From the NCBI GenBank assembly GCA_027475525.1, contig JAMWFC010000022.1:156703-220702 (forward strand): 64,000 nucleotides of DNA. Reading direction: 5' to 3'. Made by a program: the position numbers and the translations under genes. The DNA is from Macrolepiota albuminosa (Eukaryota; Basidiomycota; Agaricomycetes; Agaricales; Agaricaceae). Positions 34,506-45,457 of the stretch are shown piece after piece (position 1 is the stretch's first letter; each line of letters opens with the position of its first letter). Below the pieces are notes generated by a model that searched no databases, was not told the DNA's origin, and worked only from the letters and a program-made list of their open reading frames with translations.

Positions 34506-34629
34506 AGTTGTCCGTAAGGCGAAGTGCAGTTTCTGACACATTCCCAGTCTCGAGCGAAGATTCCGCGACGTTCGGAGCCGGAAAACACCCCCGTTACCCC
34601 CAACCCACCCCATTATTTTAGATTTCATT

Positions 34630-34729
34630 NNNNNNNNNNNNNNNNNNNNNNNNNNNNNNNNNNNNNNNNNNNNNNNNNNNNNNNNNNNNNNNNNNNNNNN
34701 NNNNNNNNNNNNNNNNNNNNNNNNNNNNN
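34630..34729. other. Assembly gap, 100 N
   Basis: Exactly 100 undetermined bases, the conventional placeholder for a gap of unknown size. The Gypsy element ends on its left and host-like genes begin on its right, so their adjacency is not proven. Confidence 0.99.
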
Positions 34730-35921
34730 TAACGATAACAATACAGAATCCCTGACGAAACCTGCCATAGAGCCGCACTCACACTCTCTTTTGAAATGGA
34801 TTCTAGCGTATAGTTGGGACACATTCTGCACATCCATGGGATTGCTCCGCTTTCCGATCGCGTGTTTGTGCGCATTCTTGCTCTTCACCGCAGGTATTGG
34901 AATAGTCGCGTGGCTCCTACTGTCTGCGGACTCTCCTATCACTTTCAAGTTGAATTGGTTCATCAGCTTAGTCTCGAAGGTGGTGGACCAACCAGAAGTT
35001 CCCAAGGCTCGTGCCGAAGGAGAGCATCCAATCTTTGCATTTGAGGCCACGGTCCTCGGATTTTCTAGCTCTAGTCCTTCGCTGGAAATCAAGAAGGCCG
35101 AAGCGATAACAACGGATATAGCGAGCAGAATCCACTCCAGCAATTTTGCGTCAAAGCAGATGCTCATCGCCATTTGCCACGACTTCGGTCAAGATGCAAG
35201 GAGCAGTTTGCAAGATATTGAACATTTATCCTCTAGGATCGCAGGCACTCTATTGAGGTAAATCATTGCTTGTTGATTCCAATCCATGCGTTTCCTTGAA
35301 ATGTTGTCCAGATCCATGGCAACCAATGATTACATTATTCGCGCGAATGAAGCATCGCCCAAGACCCTGCTGATCTGGAGCTCCCCAAGTAACCACGATT
35401 TTCAAGTCGATATCAGTCGCATGTTTGATGCATCAATGGATGACCTATCCCACGCCATCCACCGTCATTTGATCGAGGTTGAAACGAATCAGCGCAACTT
35501 GAAGAAGCTGGAGGATCACCTTTCTGCATTGCTAGTACAGTTGGGGCACGAGGAAGGGACCCTGCGCGCCGCGCAGAACAATGTGAAGGCCAAACTATGG
35601 ACAAAGCTAGGAGGCAACCAAGAGGAACTCAATGACTATGACATCCAGTTAGATCTTTGGCATCACATCCTCACTCATCGAGCAGTAGCACGTGGTCATG
35701 TCCTCAACGCCATCCAAGTCCTCACACAGATTACCAGCGATATGGACCTCATCATTGAACGGGTAATGGCACAGGGGATGAGCAAAGATGGATATCCTAT
35801 ACTTATTGAACTCTGGAGCATCAGGGCATACATTATGAGGCTGCAAGATAGAGGAGCGATGCCTTTGAGGTTAGTGAATGCAGGCGATGAACAACTGAAG
35901 TTGGATTCCCACGATCGTTAG
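34730..35921 (+). CDS. Single-pass membrane protein with helical exterior domain, 5' partial
   Basis: Two exons: 34730-35257 and 35312-35921, joined over a 54-bp GT-AG intron (35258-35311) that keeps the frame (...TLLR|SMATN...). Exon 1 carries one hydrophobic segment, FPIACLCAFLLFTAGIGIVA, near 34850-34920. The rest is amphipathic helix (RHLIEVETNQRNLKKLEDHLSAL, LRAAQNNVKAKLWTKLGG). The stop is TAG at 35919-35921. It resembles a common class of uncharacterised Agaricomycete membrane proteins with one TM segment and a long helical domain. Function is unknown. The 5' end is lost in the gap. Confidence 0.7.
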
Positions 35922-36277
35922 TTAGCTTATGTCGTTTAGACTCCATGTAGTCGACTCCAAGTCACGTACTGTAGGCGTATCTAGGTCTGATTTATGGCGA
36001 CTGGGACAAGAGAGAAAACAACTACCCAACTACATAATATAAATGACTACCGTAACGATAAAATGAGTAAATGGGAACAGGGAGATTTAATTTGACACCT
36101 AATTAGTATCTTCTTCCCTCTATTACCAATTCCAGGAGTCCATCAATTTCGATTAATCGCACGTGAGATTCTGGTATTAGTAAACATCGAGGACTCTCGT
36201 TGGTCAACTCAACACTCAATTTATTGATATTTATTTGTCGAGAACGCCCGATACTTACAAAGCAAAGTCACGTGAAG

Positions 36278-36761
36278 ATGGTCATAAGGTTTTCGACACC
36301 GCGAATCATCATGTTGGAAGCAAGGGAATCGTCCTTTGATAGATATGAGACCGCTCTGAAGGTAAATCTATCGTCTACTCCTTAGCTTATCGATTATGGT
36401 CAAGATACTGAACTTTGCTTCGCAGGAAGCAAAAGACGAGGTGACCGAAGTATTGCAAAAGAAAGCGGAAATTGTGTTGAGAGCCCTACAGCGAGAAAAT
36501 TACGGAGTGCGAGCTACTTTGGAACAGAAAGACACGACCTTCCATGCCGCACTGAAGGTAGGTTTAACCGTATACATCTTTTCTTCTCTCACCACCATCA
36601 TCCTGCAGGAAGTCAATGACGCCAAGGCTAGGGCTATCTAGGAGAAAATCGTTGAGCTTCAGGGCCTAACAAAAGCTCTAGATGCCCTTTTTCCAAGCTC
36701 AAAGCGGCAGCAGAAAGAGCGGAAAGTGCTGACAATTTCGGCCGTGGGGTTGCGGAAAGAA
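36278..36761 (+). pseudogene. Coiled-coil protein, three exons with an in-frame stop
   Basis: ATG 36278 begins MVIRFSTPRIIMLEAR. Exons 36278-36361, 36426-36557 and 36609 onward are joined over GT-AG introns of 64 and 51 bp, both in phase 0. The protein is Glu/Lys/Arg-rich with coiled-coil periodicity (EAKDEVTEVLQKKAEIVLRAL). A TAG at 36639-36641 interrupts a frame that continues sensibly (EKIVELQGLTKALDALFPSS) to about 36775, so it is either a broken gene or one with an unseen splice. It lies just downstream of another membrane/helical gene of the same style. Confidence 0.45.
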
Positions 36762-36899
36762 ATGTATCGTATTTCCTGAGTCCAGGAATTTTCGAGCGGC
36801 GGATTCTTCCCTCAGGGGTAGGTCCGTGCTCGTTGCGTCGACACAGAAGAAATATGGATCTAGAATGAGTATGTGATTGCTGAATGTTTGGTGTAGCAG

Positions 36900-37602
36900 A
36901 TGTGGCAGCGCGCGAGAACACACATGGCACCTGTTTGCTGGCACTTGTATATCTTTCATTCTTACACCATGTACATGTTCTCACCAATTGCCACCTTGCT
37001 TGGGCCCTTTTTCAGGACTTGGCCAGATTTAGAGCAAGGAGAGACAGAGGAATCCAGGCACAAGATCTACTTGAATTGGAAGGAAAGATTCAGCCAACTG
37101 CTGGGTTTGGTGAGCAATCTACCTCATAACCTATCTCTCTTTTTGAACTTCTACCAGTCTGTAACCACAATAGGGTTGGTACTATTGCTACTACCCTTTC
37201 ACAAGTTTCAATGATCCACAGATTATATATTGGGGCAATGGCAATTCCTCAAGTGACCATTGCAAAGTTTTTGCTACTCTTATCCTTTTCCTGTGCGGTT
37301 TGTGTACTTTTCTTGACCCTCCACCTGTCTGGAATGAATCGTTCGCAATTTTCCGTGAGCTTTCCGCCTGCTATTATGATCATTAATGTTAATTCTGAAA
37401 ATCAAGGAATACTATGGAAGCCCATTCGGAGTGACTATATTTGTTCCGACGATTTTAACCTATATAGCCTACGGTGCTTTGTTCTTTGCCATCCTTATCA
37501 ATACCCTCTTTGGATAATTATGATCGTTACAATATGTACACGGGCTCGCCCGACAATAAATCGAACTCGTATGGATTTCCTGAATTCCACTGTTCTGGAT
37601 TA
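36900..37602 (+). pseudogene. Multi-pass membrane protein remnant
   Basis: The frame at 36900 reads FSPIATLLGPFFRTWPDLE and HKIYLNWKERFSQLLGL, then a GT-AG intron (about 37110-37158) leads to SVTTIGLVLLLLPFHKFQ, a hydrophobic segment. Further on, in other frames, come the hydrophobic stretches KFLLLLSFSCAVCVLFLTLHL (37240-37330) and TIFVPTILTYIAYGALFFAI (37430-37510). The order suggests a membrane protein with about three TM segments whose frame is now broken. Family not recognised. Confidence 0.35.
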
Positions 37603-37639
37603 ATTGACAACTTGTTCTATGTACAATCTTACCAAATGT

Positions 37640-38580
37640 AAGGTATATACTCTACACCCCTACTGCTCCCCGCATCGGCCTCATTCTCGACCTCCTCCCT
37701 CTTCCGCCGATGCATCTCCCTCGCCATCTCATTAATCTCCTCCGTCTCCTGCGTGTCAGGAAACCCGATATTCCAGTAGCCCATTCCTCCAGGGCATTCG
37801 GTTCGTACAATGTGATGTTACGTAGGACGAAAAGAGATTCCAAGGCGTATCGCCGCTTGCAAGAGGCCAGGCGAATACGCCACGTTCGGTATTGCTTGTC
37901 GAACCGCCATAGCCAGTCGATCGTTCCACCGCCTCTACGCCGACGAAACCCGGTCAGACAGTCCGTCCTCGTTCCTTGAGTTAGACGCAAGAAGGTTCCG
38001 TGCCGCGAGCTTCCGGCTCTCAAGGTCGATGACTTCCTGGAACCCGAAGGAGATGATGTCGGGCGAGTCAACGCTCCGCAGGGCGTCGCAAAGGAAGTTG
38101 ACATTGACAGGGTCACCTGTGGCAAGAGATTCAGGACGCGCTGTGCCCAAGTTCCACGAAACAACAAGGACCTTGAGAGGTCGAGTTTTGGCAAATGTGT
38201 GGTCGTACTTTAAAAGTTCCTCGTCTGAAAGTCGTCAGATAGATAATCAAACAAAAACACACGTACTCACCGACCCAATCGAGCCCAAGCAGTCCATCCC
38301 AAAGCCTCAACTGCTCGTCCCTCCCAACACTGACAACACACAACCTCCCAATCTTATCAATCCCATAATGGTCCACTGCAATCTTCGACGCAGGCAGCGC
38401 CGGATGCGCAACCCAGGAATTCGTATTGTGTCTGAGTCCAACCACGCGACCGAGTTGAGGACTTCTGTCTACCTCGGGCTGCCAATCTTCGTTTCTCTGG
38501 TGGTCGCTAGTTGTATGATTTGAATCTTCGGTCCGCATCGGCGTATTGATACAAACTTCTATCTTACAAATTGTATGCAA
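37640..38580 (-). pseudogene. WD40-inositol polyphosphate 5-phosphatase-like (IPPc) gene fragment
   Basis: On the minus strand, 38580 to about 38265 encodes a WD-repeat piece (LPASKIAVDHYG.DKIGRLCVVSVGRDEQLRLWDGLLGLDWV). A GT-AG intron of about 45 bp leads to LKYDHTFAKTRPLKVLVVSWNLGTARPE and PDIISFGFQEVIDLESRKLAAR. The W-N-x-G and FGFQEVIDL signatures are those of the IPPc (DNase I-like) phosphatase fold, which removes the 5-phosphate from inositol lipids. After RVSSA an in-frame TAG (about 37935) interrupts, though the same frame continues WNDRLAMAVRQAIP as in the family. Downstream the domain is no longer readable and the catalytic second half is missing, so this is a truncated, broken copy. 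The N-terminal WD repeats are missing too. Confidence 0.7.
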
Positions 38581-38726
38581 TTATATACGTAATGTGATCT
38601 CTTCTGGGACCGGGATTTTCCCCATGCTGCTTAATCGCGGAAGTATCTCGCTCCTTTCAGGCCACATGAACCATCGATTTTTCATGCTATCGCTTAAGTA
38701 CAAAGTGTTTTGACCGTTCCGGCACA

Positions 38727-39845
38727 ATGTCCTTAATCTGTTTTTTTCTTGCCCTTGTCGCAGCTCTCGTCTCTGAAGGCGCAGTCATTGTCCCCGGTGC
38801 AGCCTGGACAGACACGACTGGTAACATCATACAGGCACATGGCGGAGGATTTTTGAAGGTCTCACCGTTTGATTCTTTTGGATTCTCCCGAAACATAATG
38901 TGTCATAGGTCGACTCTACGTACTACTGGTATGGCGAAGACAAATCCCTTAATAGCGCCCTTTTTCATGCCGTTTCATGTTACACGGTTATTTAGTGCCG
39001 CTCCTTGTATCTTCTTTCTTGTTTTAATGCATGATTTACAGTCAAGAGACCTCACGACCTGGACACGCCAGAACGATGCATTGGTACCGATTCCCGGAAC
39101 AAACATATCCACCTCCAACATAGTCGAGCGTCCAAAAGGTGCGTAAAGGTCACGTCAAAAGAGCATGATTTGTGACTTGTAGTTTGACAGTCGTTTATAA
39201 CAAAGCTGTAAACCATATTTGACCATGAACATGCATTCCTGCTAAGACTCTTTTTCAAAGAACTCGGAATACGTGATGTGGTTTCATTCCGACAGCTCTA
39301 AGTTCGTTCTCTAGATGTCGAGAGGCTTTACCTATGTTGACCGCTATTTAGCTACGGCTTAGCTCAGGTAGGAGTGGCGACAGCCAAAACTCCATGTGGG
39401 CCGTATAGTTATCGGGGAAGTTTTAAGCCCCTGGGCGCGGATTCTCGGGATATGGGTCTTTACCAAGATGGTAATTCTTGTGACTACCTCTTCAGGTTCT
39501 TTGGACCTAAACGGCGTTACATTTAGATGACGGTATGCATCTTCATCCATTCTGACAGGCTAGGGCTCAAAGAGATGTGATTGATCTGAAGCGGTTCAGA
39601 CCACTATCTCCTTTACGCTTCTGATAATAACCAGAACTTCAAGATTTCTAAGCTTGATAAAGATTACTATGATGTTGTATCTCAGACTAGCGTGCTCACT
39701 GGTCCGCTATATACTCATTTACTTCCTCCTCGAAGACTCATTCGACAGATGTAGCTTCGACATTAGAAGCTCCTGGAATAATCAAAAGGAACGGCGTGGG
39801 GAATCCTCCATGATCTAAAGTGATTCATATGACTGGGTTCATAAG
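38727..39845 (+). CDS. Glycoside hydrolase family 43-like (galactan beta-galactosidase type), 3' truncated
   Basis: ATG 38727 starts a secretion signal (MSLICFFLALVAALVSEGA). Nine short exons can be followed: 38727-38858, 38909-38986, 39042-39138, 39191-39207, 39261-39301, 39352-39470, 39527-39532, 39600-39701 and from 39749, with introns of 47-67 bp. Read in order they give VPGAAWTDTTGNIIQAHGGG, STYYWYGEDKS, NISTSNIVERPK, NSEYVMWFHSD, YGLAQVGVATAKTPCGPYSY, DMGLYQD, YLLYASDNNQNFKISKLD and TLEAPGIIKRNG. This is the conserved core of fungal GH43 enzymes that trim galactan side chains outside the cell. After NGV the family sequence stops (only a faint HMTGF trace follows), and the convergent carrier gene ends at 39852. 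The C-terminal 40 percent or so is missing. Confidence 0.8.
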
Positions 39846-39851
39846 GTCCTT

Positions 39852-40960
39852 CTATGAGAATATATTGTTCCAACTTTTCTTCAGTTGCTGCTTAAAATCA
39901 GCATGGCAGTCGTCGGCGTAGAAATTGAATATATACCTCGAAGAAAACAAACATGAGAGTAGTGTTAGGTCCAAGACGCGTAAAAGCGGGAGTCCAGCCT
40001 TCCAGAAGGAACCTAGGGCCTTCTTGACGTAAAGACTGTACAAGAACATAAGAGATACTTGTGTTTCCCGACTGAGCAGATGAGCTACATGCGAGAGGGA
40101 TCGGATAACGGAGCAAGGTTGATTTGGCAAAATCGTATCTAACAATTAGTTTTCACGTTTGCTCGATGCTGGTATGATTGACATAACTCACGATACCACT
40201 TGAGATGCCTTAGATACGAAGGTCAGCGCAATGAAACGTACATTCATCAAGACAGCCCTTGTCTAGCATCAAAGTGAGATGAGGGCATGGTTACAGGGCG
40301 GGAACTGAGCAAGCATACAGTATTGGGACCTAAACCTGTTGCTAACCCTCTCACACCATCCTCCTTGATGAGACTGATCAAACCTGCAACAGCATTCCTG
40401 TATCTAAATTTTTTTTCCGGTGGACGTATCGAATCACTCGTCATCCTAATCAGTATGATATCTATCGAAGATGGAGGCCTTCATAAGAAATCAAGCAATA
40501 CATAAAATTTCATACATGCCTGCAGGGTTACCAGCAATTCCACCGAGACCACCAGCAAGACTTGCCGCCAGAATCAAGCGCGTCGTCGAGGGTGTACTGT
40601 CTTTGGAGAGACGCGTTTTGAGTTCCTCGTACGTTCCCAAACGAACCAAAGAATATGACATCTGACGCATCAAAGATGCAGTAAGACCTGCGTATAAGTT
40701 TCGAATACCCGATTGTGCGATCGACGCGTGTAGGACAGATCTCATTGAAGGTCGCCTGGACCCAGATTCTAATGTCTGCATTCGGCTTATGAAAGAGGAT
40801 AAGGCTACTCTCGAGGTAAGTCTCGTAGAAATGCTTACACTTTGATCAAATCCAAGGGATGCGTGCAACTGGCGGCCACTGGGGAATGGTCAGGCACATA
40901 CGCTTTACCAGAGGGAGGACTTGCACTCTTACTCGAGGCCGAAACTCCTGAACATATGCA
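39852..40960 (-). pseudogene. Mitochondrial carrier family protein (dicarboxylate-carrier-like), internal deletion
   Basis: The minus strand carries the first signature HPLDLIKVRMQT (across an intron at about 40840), then IRNLYAGLTASLMRQMSYSLVRLGTYE. The second is NPADIILIRMTSDSIRPPEK, joined over an intron that begins GC (GCATGT...TAG), about 40520-40455. Next come GVRGLATGLGPNTRAVLMNAS, YDFAKSTLLR and finally EEGPR-like QEGPRFLLEGWTPAFTRLGPNT, FFEQLKKSWNNIFS and TAG at 39854-39852. These are the repeats of inner-membrane carriers, closest in wording to fungal dicarboxylate carriers. Between STLLR and SYVLVQSLRQEG about 35-40 residues, including the third P-x-D-x-x-K/R signature, are missing. 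It is probably non-functional as written. The N-terminal exon is unclear. Confidence 0.7.
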
Positions 40961-41280
40961 ATGTCAATAGAGACACATCGTCATGAAGAGCGTACGGTGA
41001 ATTGTGCAGAGTACTGACCTCCGAGCCTGATCACAAACATTCGGTCAAAACTGAACTGTAACTCATTGGGAAAGAAAGGATAATTATTGGGCATGATGAA
41101 CCGCTTTCTTCAGCAAGCTGAGTGGAGACTTGAAGAAGAGAGCAGGCTCGCTGTTAGTATACTTACTAGTCAGGCGCGCAGCACATCAAGAATTGTTTAT
41201 GCTTACCTTCAAGGGTGGTTTGCCTTAATGGGGAAAAGTCTGAAAAAATACAGTGTCCATCCTCGGCTTATCCGATAGAA

Positions 41281-41900
41281 TCAATCACAGGGTGAACCGT
41301 TAGAGCAGGAATGGCGACACTTGGCCGGGCAGGGAGACGGGGAGAGGAGTTCGAGCTTGGACAGGGGAGGTGCTTGAAGAAGATGTGAAAGAGGCGTCGG
41401 TGCGGAAGCGGGATGACGTGCGAGTAGATTTAGAAGAGAGATTGAGGTCGCTTTCGCTACTCGCCAGGCTGGATTCACTGGAGGGCGGTAGAGTTTTTCT
41501 TCTAGAGGGATGTGTAGGAGGTGCAGTTGGCGTGATTTCGCCAATATCATCTTCCGAAAAAGGGCTGATAGTTCGAAAGTTTGTGTCCAATATGTTATCC
41601 GGGTTTTGTGTTTGCGGTCTAAGAGATTGTGTATCCGATTTTGCATGTCGAGGTGGTATCGGAGGGGTATCGGAGGTTTGTTGCTGGCATCTGAGGGGTA
41701 TACTGAGGGCTGTTGGCAAGGAGATGCGGGAGGCGAGCGGTCTGTGTCAACACCATTCGTTGATTGCTGTTCCATAACTTTCTCAAAGGTCGCAATAATC
41801 CAAGGCCCAAATTCTAAACCACGAAGGTGAGTATAGCACTCGTGTAGTTGGGGTAATATATCAGCAATAAAATCAAGGTAGAAATTGACGTATTAGTAAG
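41281..41900 (-). CDS. Uncharacterised Ser/Pro-rich protein, 5' truncated
   Basis: From about 41895 the minus strand reads FYLDFIADILPQLHECYTHL, RGLEFGPWIIATFEKVMEQQ, an ordered, protein-like stretch. It then changes frame near 41740 (intron or frameshift) to a Ser/Thr/Pro-rich tail (SEDDIGEITPTAPPTHP, SSLASSESDLNLSSKSTRTS, SPVQARTPLPVSLPG) that ends at 41300. I do not recognise the family. The coding sequence stops abruptly at the AT-rich block starting near 41900, which suggests that the 5' part is lost. Confidence 0.4.
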
Positions 41901-42800
41901 CATGGTGTGATGTGGGCCTATGACATGCTCCAAAACGAGGTCTGAATATTATTTGATTTCTTTTTGCATGTTTTAGGACAAAGTATTGTATCATCACATC
42001 TAATTTCTTTCTAAATTCTTTGCATTAAAATATTCAAAGAAAATTGTGACAGATTAGTCACAATACTTTTTGATTGTTACATGGCAGAATATTGTGAAAT
42101 GACACCAAAAACAATCAAACCATTGGCCCTGATTATTATTACATTGTTTTTGACAATGACAATGAAAAAGCATATTAAAAAGTAATTTAAAAGATATTCA
42201 AGAAATATCTATAGATCTGATTCAATACTTTTTCTTTTTTCCTTATGGAAGTATTCTTCCTGACATTAAAATATTCTTTCAACTTCCCTGCCCAAAATAT
42301 CATAAAGACATTGTTTAGAATAATTGATAAATATTATAATTTTTTTCTTTATTTCTATTCAAATTCTATTACAAATACCAGTGAAATACCATTTTAAGTT
42401 CAATTACAATATTTTTTTCGATGTTTTTGACAGAAACATTCAAATGAAATTTTAAAACTATTTGGATTATTTTTACCATATTTTTACATTCTTTTGCTAA
42501 AAAACAGCGTTCTCTGCATCGAGTGCTAAAATATTCTTTCAACTTTCTGGCCCAAAATATTATAAAGACATTGTTTAGAATAATTGATAAATATTATATT
42601 TTTTTTCTTTATTTCTATTCAAATTCTATTACAAATACTATTGAAATACTATTTTAAGTTCAAGTACAATATTTTTTTCGATGTTTTTGACAGAAATATT
42701 TAAATAAAAATTTTAAACTATTTGGATTATTTTTACCATATTTTTACATTGTTTTGCTAAAAAACATCGTCCCCTGCATCCAGTGTGAAGTCAGTTTGAC
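41900..42800. repeat. AT-rich block with a two-copy tandem repeat of about 262 bp
   Basis: A stretch beginning aaatattctttcaactt at about 42265 recurs, diverged, at about 42527. Both copies end near aaaaaacakcgt...tgcatc (42520 and 42785). No coding potential is visible. The block separates two genes that have both lost the end facing it. Confidence 0.6.
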
Positions 42801-42864
42801 CCAAAAAATTAGGGTTTCGGAGATATCAAATTTGTCGTGTTCGATTGTCCGCAACTGTAGTTGG

Positions 42865-44136
42865 GGATAAGCTATCCTTGAAGACCGTGGTTGCTGATCT
42901 AGCAGATTTTAGCCTTGTCAGTGCAGCGGCTGAGAATGCTGATGGTACAGTCTTCACATAAGATTCAAGATGACGCCTTGTTGACCTTGTGCTCGTTTGA
43001 CGCTAGTTGTCATTAATACAGCGAACTCTGATCACCCGGCTGGAGCTAAGGCAATCATCGATGGGTTGACAAAGCGCAAAGCTAAGACCGGAAAAACTGG
43101 AATTTATATTCATGTAAGTCATGTTATTACTACATAGGTTTACCGACTCTCACCTTGCAGAATTCTAATCAAGTCGTCCGGTACTGGTGCTCTCACAGAT
43201 AATGCGAAAGGCGAGTACAAGTCTGAGAAGGTTTACGATGATGAGCATGTCGAAGACATCCAAGCTATTCCTGTGGACTACGTTCACCGTTCCTGCGATA
43301 GTGCAATAAGCGCTGCGGGAGCGGCTGCCGATATTCGATCTTACATTGTCATGCCTCCTTTGATTTGTGAGTAATATGCTTCTCTTCCACTATGCACTCA
43401 TAAGTCCGTTTTGGCAGATGGCCGTGGCGTAAGTTCACCTTCGGCTCGGGCGAAACCAATCTGATTTTCTCCATACAACAGACCGGACCGTTCCATCGCA
43501 CATCTGTCCAAATACCGGCTTTGATTCGCAGCGCCCTGAAGCTTAAGCAAGCCTGTTACTACGGCAAAGGCCTCCCTTTGTGGAACGCTGTTCACGTTCA
43601 AGACCTTACAACCCTATATTTGATTCTCCTCGACGATGCGTTATCGGCCAACCCTAAGGCTCCGCATGGTGCGGATGGCTTCTATTTCTGTCCGACTGAT
43701 AGGTGAGTTAGAAGATGTCACTCGTTCCCTTAGGTTGCATTGATTCCTTTTCTTTGATTAGCTTCCAGTGGAAACAACTTGCGCACGAGATCGGTACCCG
43801 GCTCAACGGAGAGGGCGCCATTCCTACCGCTGAAACGAGGCCATTCACTGCTGAAGAGGTAGAAGATGCTTTAGGAACTTGGGCTGCTTTTGCCTATGGA
43901 TCAAACTGTATATCACACTCTTTCTTATCTTCTGTGGGTCACCAACTAATATACTCTTACCAGCTCGTTCCAAGGCTGTCAAGGCCTATAAGCTCGGCTG
44001 GAAGCCCACTCACGGTGATGAAAATGATGGCTTGTTTGAATCTATCATCCCGGAATACCAAGCTGTTTTAGAGGAAGGGAAAGATCAGGCACCAATTGTA
44101 CACTTTGATGAAATGTACGCACTGAGTAAGAAATAA
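42865..44136 (+). CDS. NmrA-like / NAD(P)-binding Rossmann protein, N-terminus missing
   Basis: The exons read in order: TVVGDKLSLKTVVADLADFS, AENADA (intron 42950-43020), AGAKAIIDGLTKRKAKTGKTG, SGTGALTDNAKGEYKSEKVY, IQAIPVDYVHRSCDSAISAA, a small YGRG exon, FHRTSVQIPALIRSALKLKQ, GLPLWNAVHVQDLTTLYLIL, QWKQLAHEIGTRLNGEG, and KLGWKPTHGDENDGL, ending with TAA at 44134-44136. Introns are 47-60 bp, GT-AG. This matches fungal NmrA-like or epimerase-like proteins that bind NAD(P). The first 50-60 residues, which hold the GxxGxxG nucleotide-binding loop, are not found upstream; the AT-rich repeat block begins there. It is therefore probably a 5'-truncated copy. Confidence 0.75.
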
Positions 44137-44139
44137 TAA

Positions 44140-44255
44140 TATAACGATCTGGACTCACAACGACCGAAATAATATACTTGAGCTCTTTCTATCCTCGAGA
44201 TCTCAGTCAACTGACCTTGGCAAGATAAGATTAATTACACAAACTCCCACGAATA
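44140..44255. repeat. Dispersed repeat, copy 1 (about 100 bp)
   Basis: The stretch with ttctcgagatctcagtca-type wording and 'gattaattacacaaactcccac' recurs, diverged, at 50000-50110. Both copies lie a few bases to tens of bases behind a gene's stop codon. Confidence 0.5.
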
Positions 44256-44875
44256 ATCGCCTGCCTTTCTTGTTCTTCGCCCTCCATGCTCGGCCCGGCC
44301 CATGATGCACGATGCATGAAGTTCAGTCCAGTCGTTGTCGCCTTGATCGTCTTCTCCTCTCCCCTTCCCCCTCCACTTTGAGTTGCCCTACCTTCCACTA
44401 CCTGTCCCTCCTCTACCCTCCCCACTAACTCCCTCATCTGTTCTGCCATCCTTCACTGTCTTTACCATTGCATCCACCATGTTTTCCCAACACCTCTCTG
44501 TACTCCTCCATTACCTTCCCCACTGTCTTTAGCATCATCTCCTCAGTCTCTCCTGATCTCAGCTCGTCCAGTCCCATCACAACTGCGTCGACCCCCCCTG
44601 AATTCGTTCGGGACGTCCTTCTTTGTTATGAGCATAAGTACTGCCGCCTTCAGTGTGTCTACATCGATCAGATCCTCGACACTGGTTAGAGCCCTGTTGT
44701 CGTATAGCCACATTCTCACGTCCTCTGCTGTCCGTACTTTCGAGCTCTGGTCTCTACTCGTGCTTGCTTGAGTGGCCATGCCCGGCATCGCGTTGTTCAT
44801 CTTGCGTGGTTGCTTGACTTCCATTTTTGCCTGTAGTGCCCCTGCTGGCTGATAACATCTCATGTGATTGTTCAA
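44230..44875 (-). CDS. Unknown helical protein, possibly a retroelement ORF1/gag-like fragment
   Basis: On the minus strand, 44875-44543 (start codon region at 44875) encodes a basic N-terminus, then RTAEDVRMWLYDNRALTSVEDLIDVDTLKAAVLM, LITKKDVPNEF. The sense continues in a neighbouring frame as LDELRSGETEEMMLKTVGKVMEEYREVLGKH and ends in the Gly/Arg-rich stretch at 44449-44231. A helical domain followed by a coiled coil and a basic tail recalls ORF1/gag-like proteins of fungal LINEs, but this is a guess. The frame change makes it likely decayed. Confidence 0.3.
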
Positions 44876-45457
44876 TATGGTAGTATAGCATTATAGAGTG
44901 TTTTTAATGAAGTCTTATCTACTTCCAATCCCTCGCCTATCTGTCCTGTACTGACTCGTGCCTGCAAAACCCTAGTTCCCATGGTGCTCAGATGGTTCGG
45001 TCGATGTAGCAATGATAACTTACAACTGTCCTCGAGTGATGTACATCTACTAAGAATCGGGGGCACACAAGGAAGTTACTGTCAACACAAAAAAGATCCA
45101 AAAAGCACGATTATTTGCTGACCTATATAGTATTGTTCCTGGTTATAGATACTAAAGTAAAAGAAGAGAATTGGAGGTCACCTTCAGCTCATTATGGTTC
45201 TTAGACTGTGTGTGTGCTGTTCAATCGGCCCAAACAGCTACATCAGAACCTATGCAGCAATCAGCGGCTGTGCAGTTCCACAAATAGCCAGGTGTACGCT
45301 GTGAACAAGGCCATAAAGTTAAGTCATGGTTGATGATGCACCCCATCTCCATCAGCTCTTACTTTGCGACTCACCTTGTAAGGACACAACCTGAATCTAT
45401 GAAGTTTTTAAGGTTTGTCATTCCGATGAGCTGCACAGTAATGAAATCCAGGAGTTC

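Larger units (their letters stand above)
26827..34629 (+). mobile_element. Ty3/Gypsy LTR retrotransposon, 3' end lost at the assembly gap
   Basis: A 938-bp 5' LTR is followed by a candidate primer binding site (TGGAGCCCACCGTGAGG from about 27768), gag with a zinc knuckle, aspartic protease, reverse transcriptase, RNase H and integrase, in that order. This is the Gypsy order. No 3' LTR is seen because the contig ends at the N run (34630). The body contains four in-frame TGA stops, one frameshift near 30740 and several 77-bp duplications, so the copy as written is not intact. Its LTR is nearly identical to the one at 59852-60789. Confidence 0.92.

Noticed and set aside
37652..37979. Arg-rich minus-strand frame as a separate gene
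   Set aside because: It is an out-of-frame reading downstream of the broken IPPc gene.
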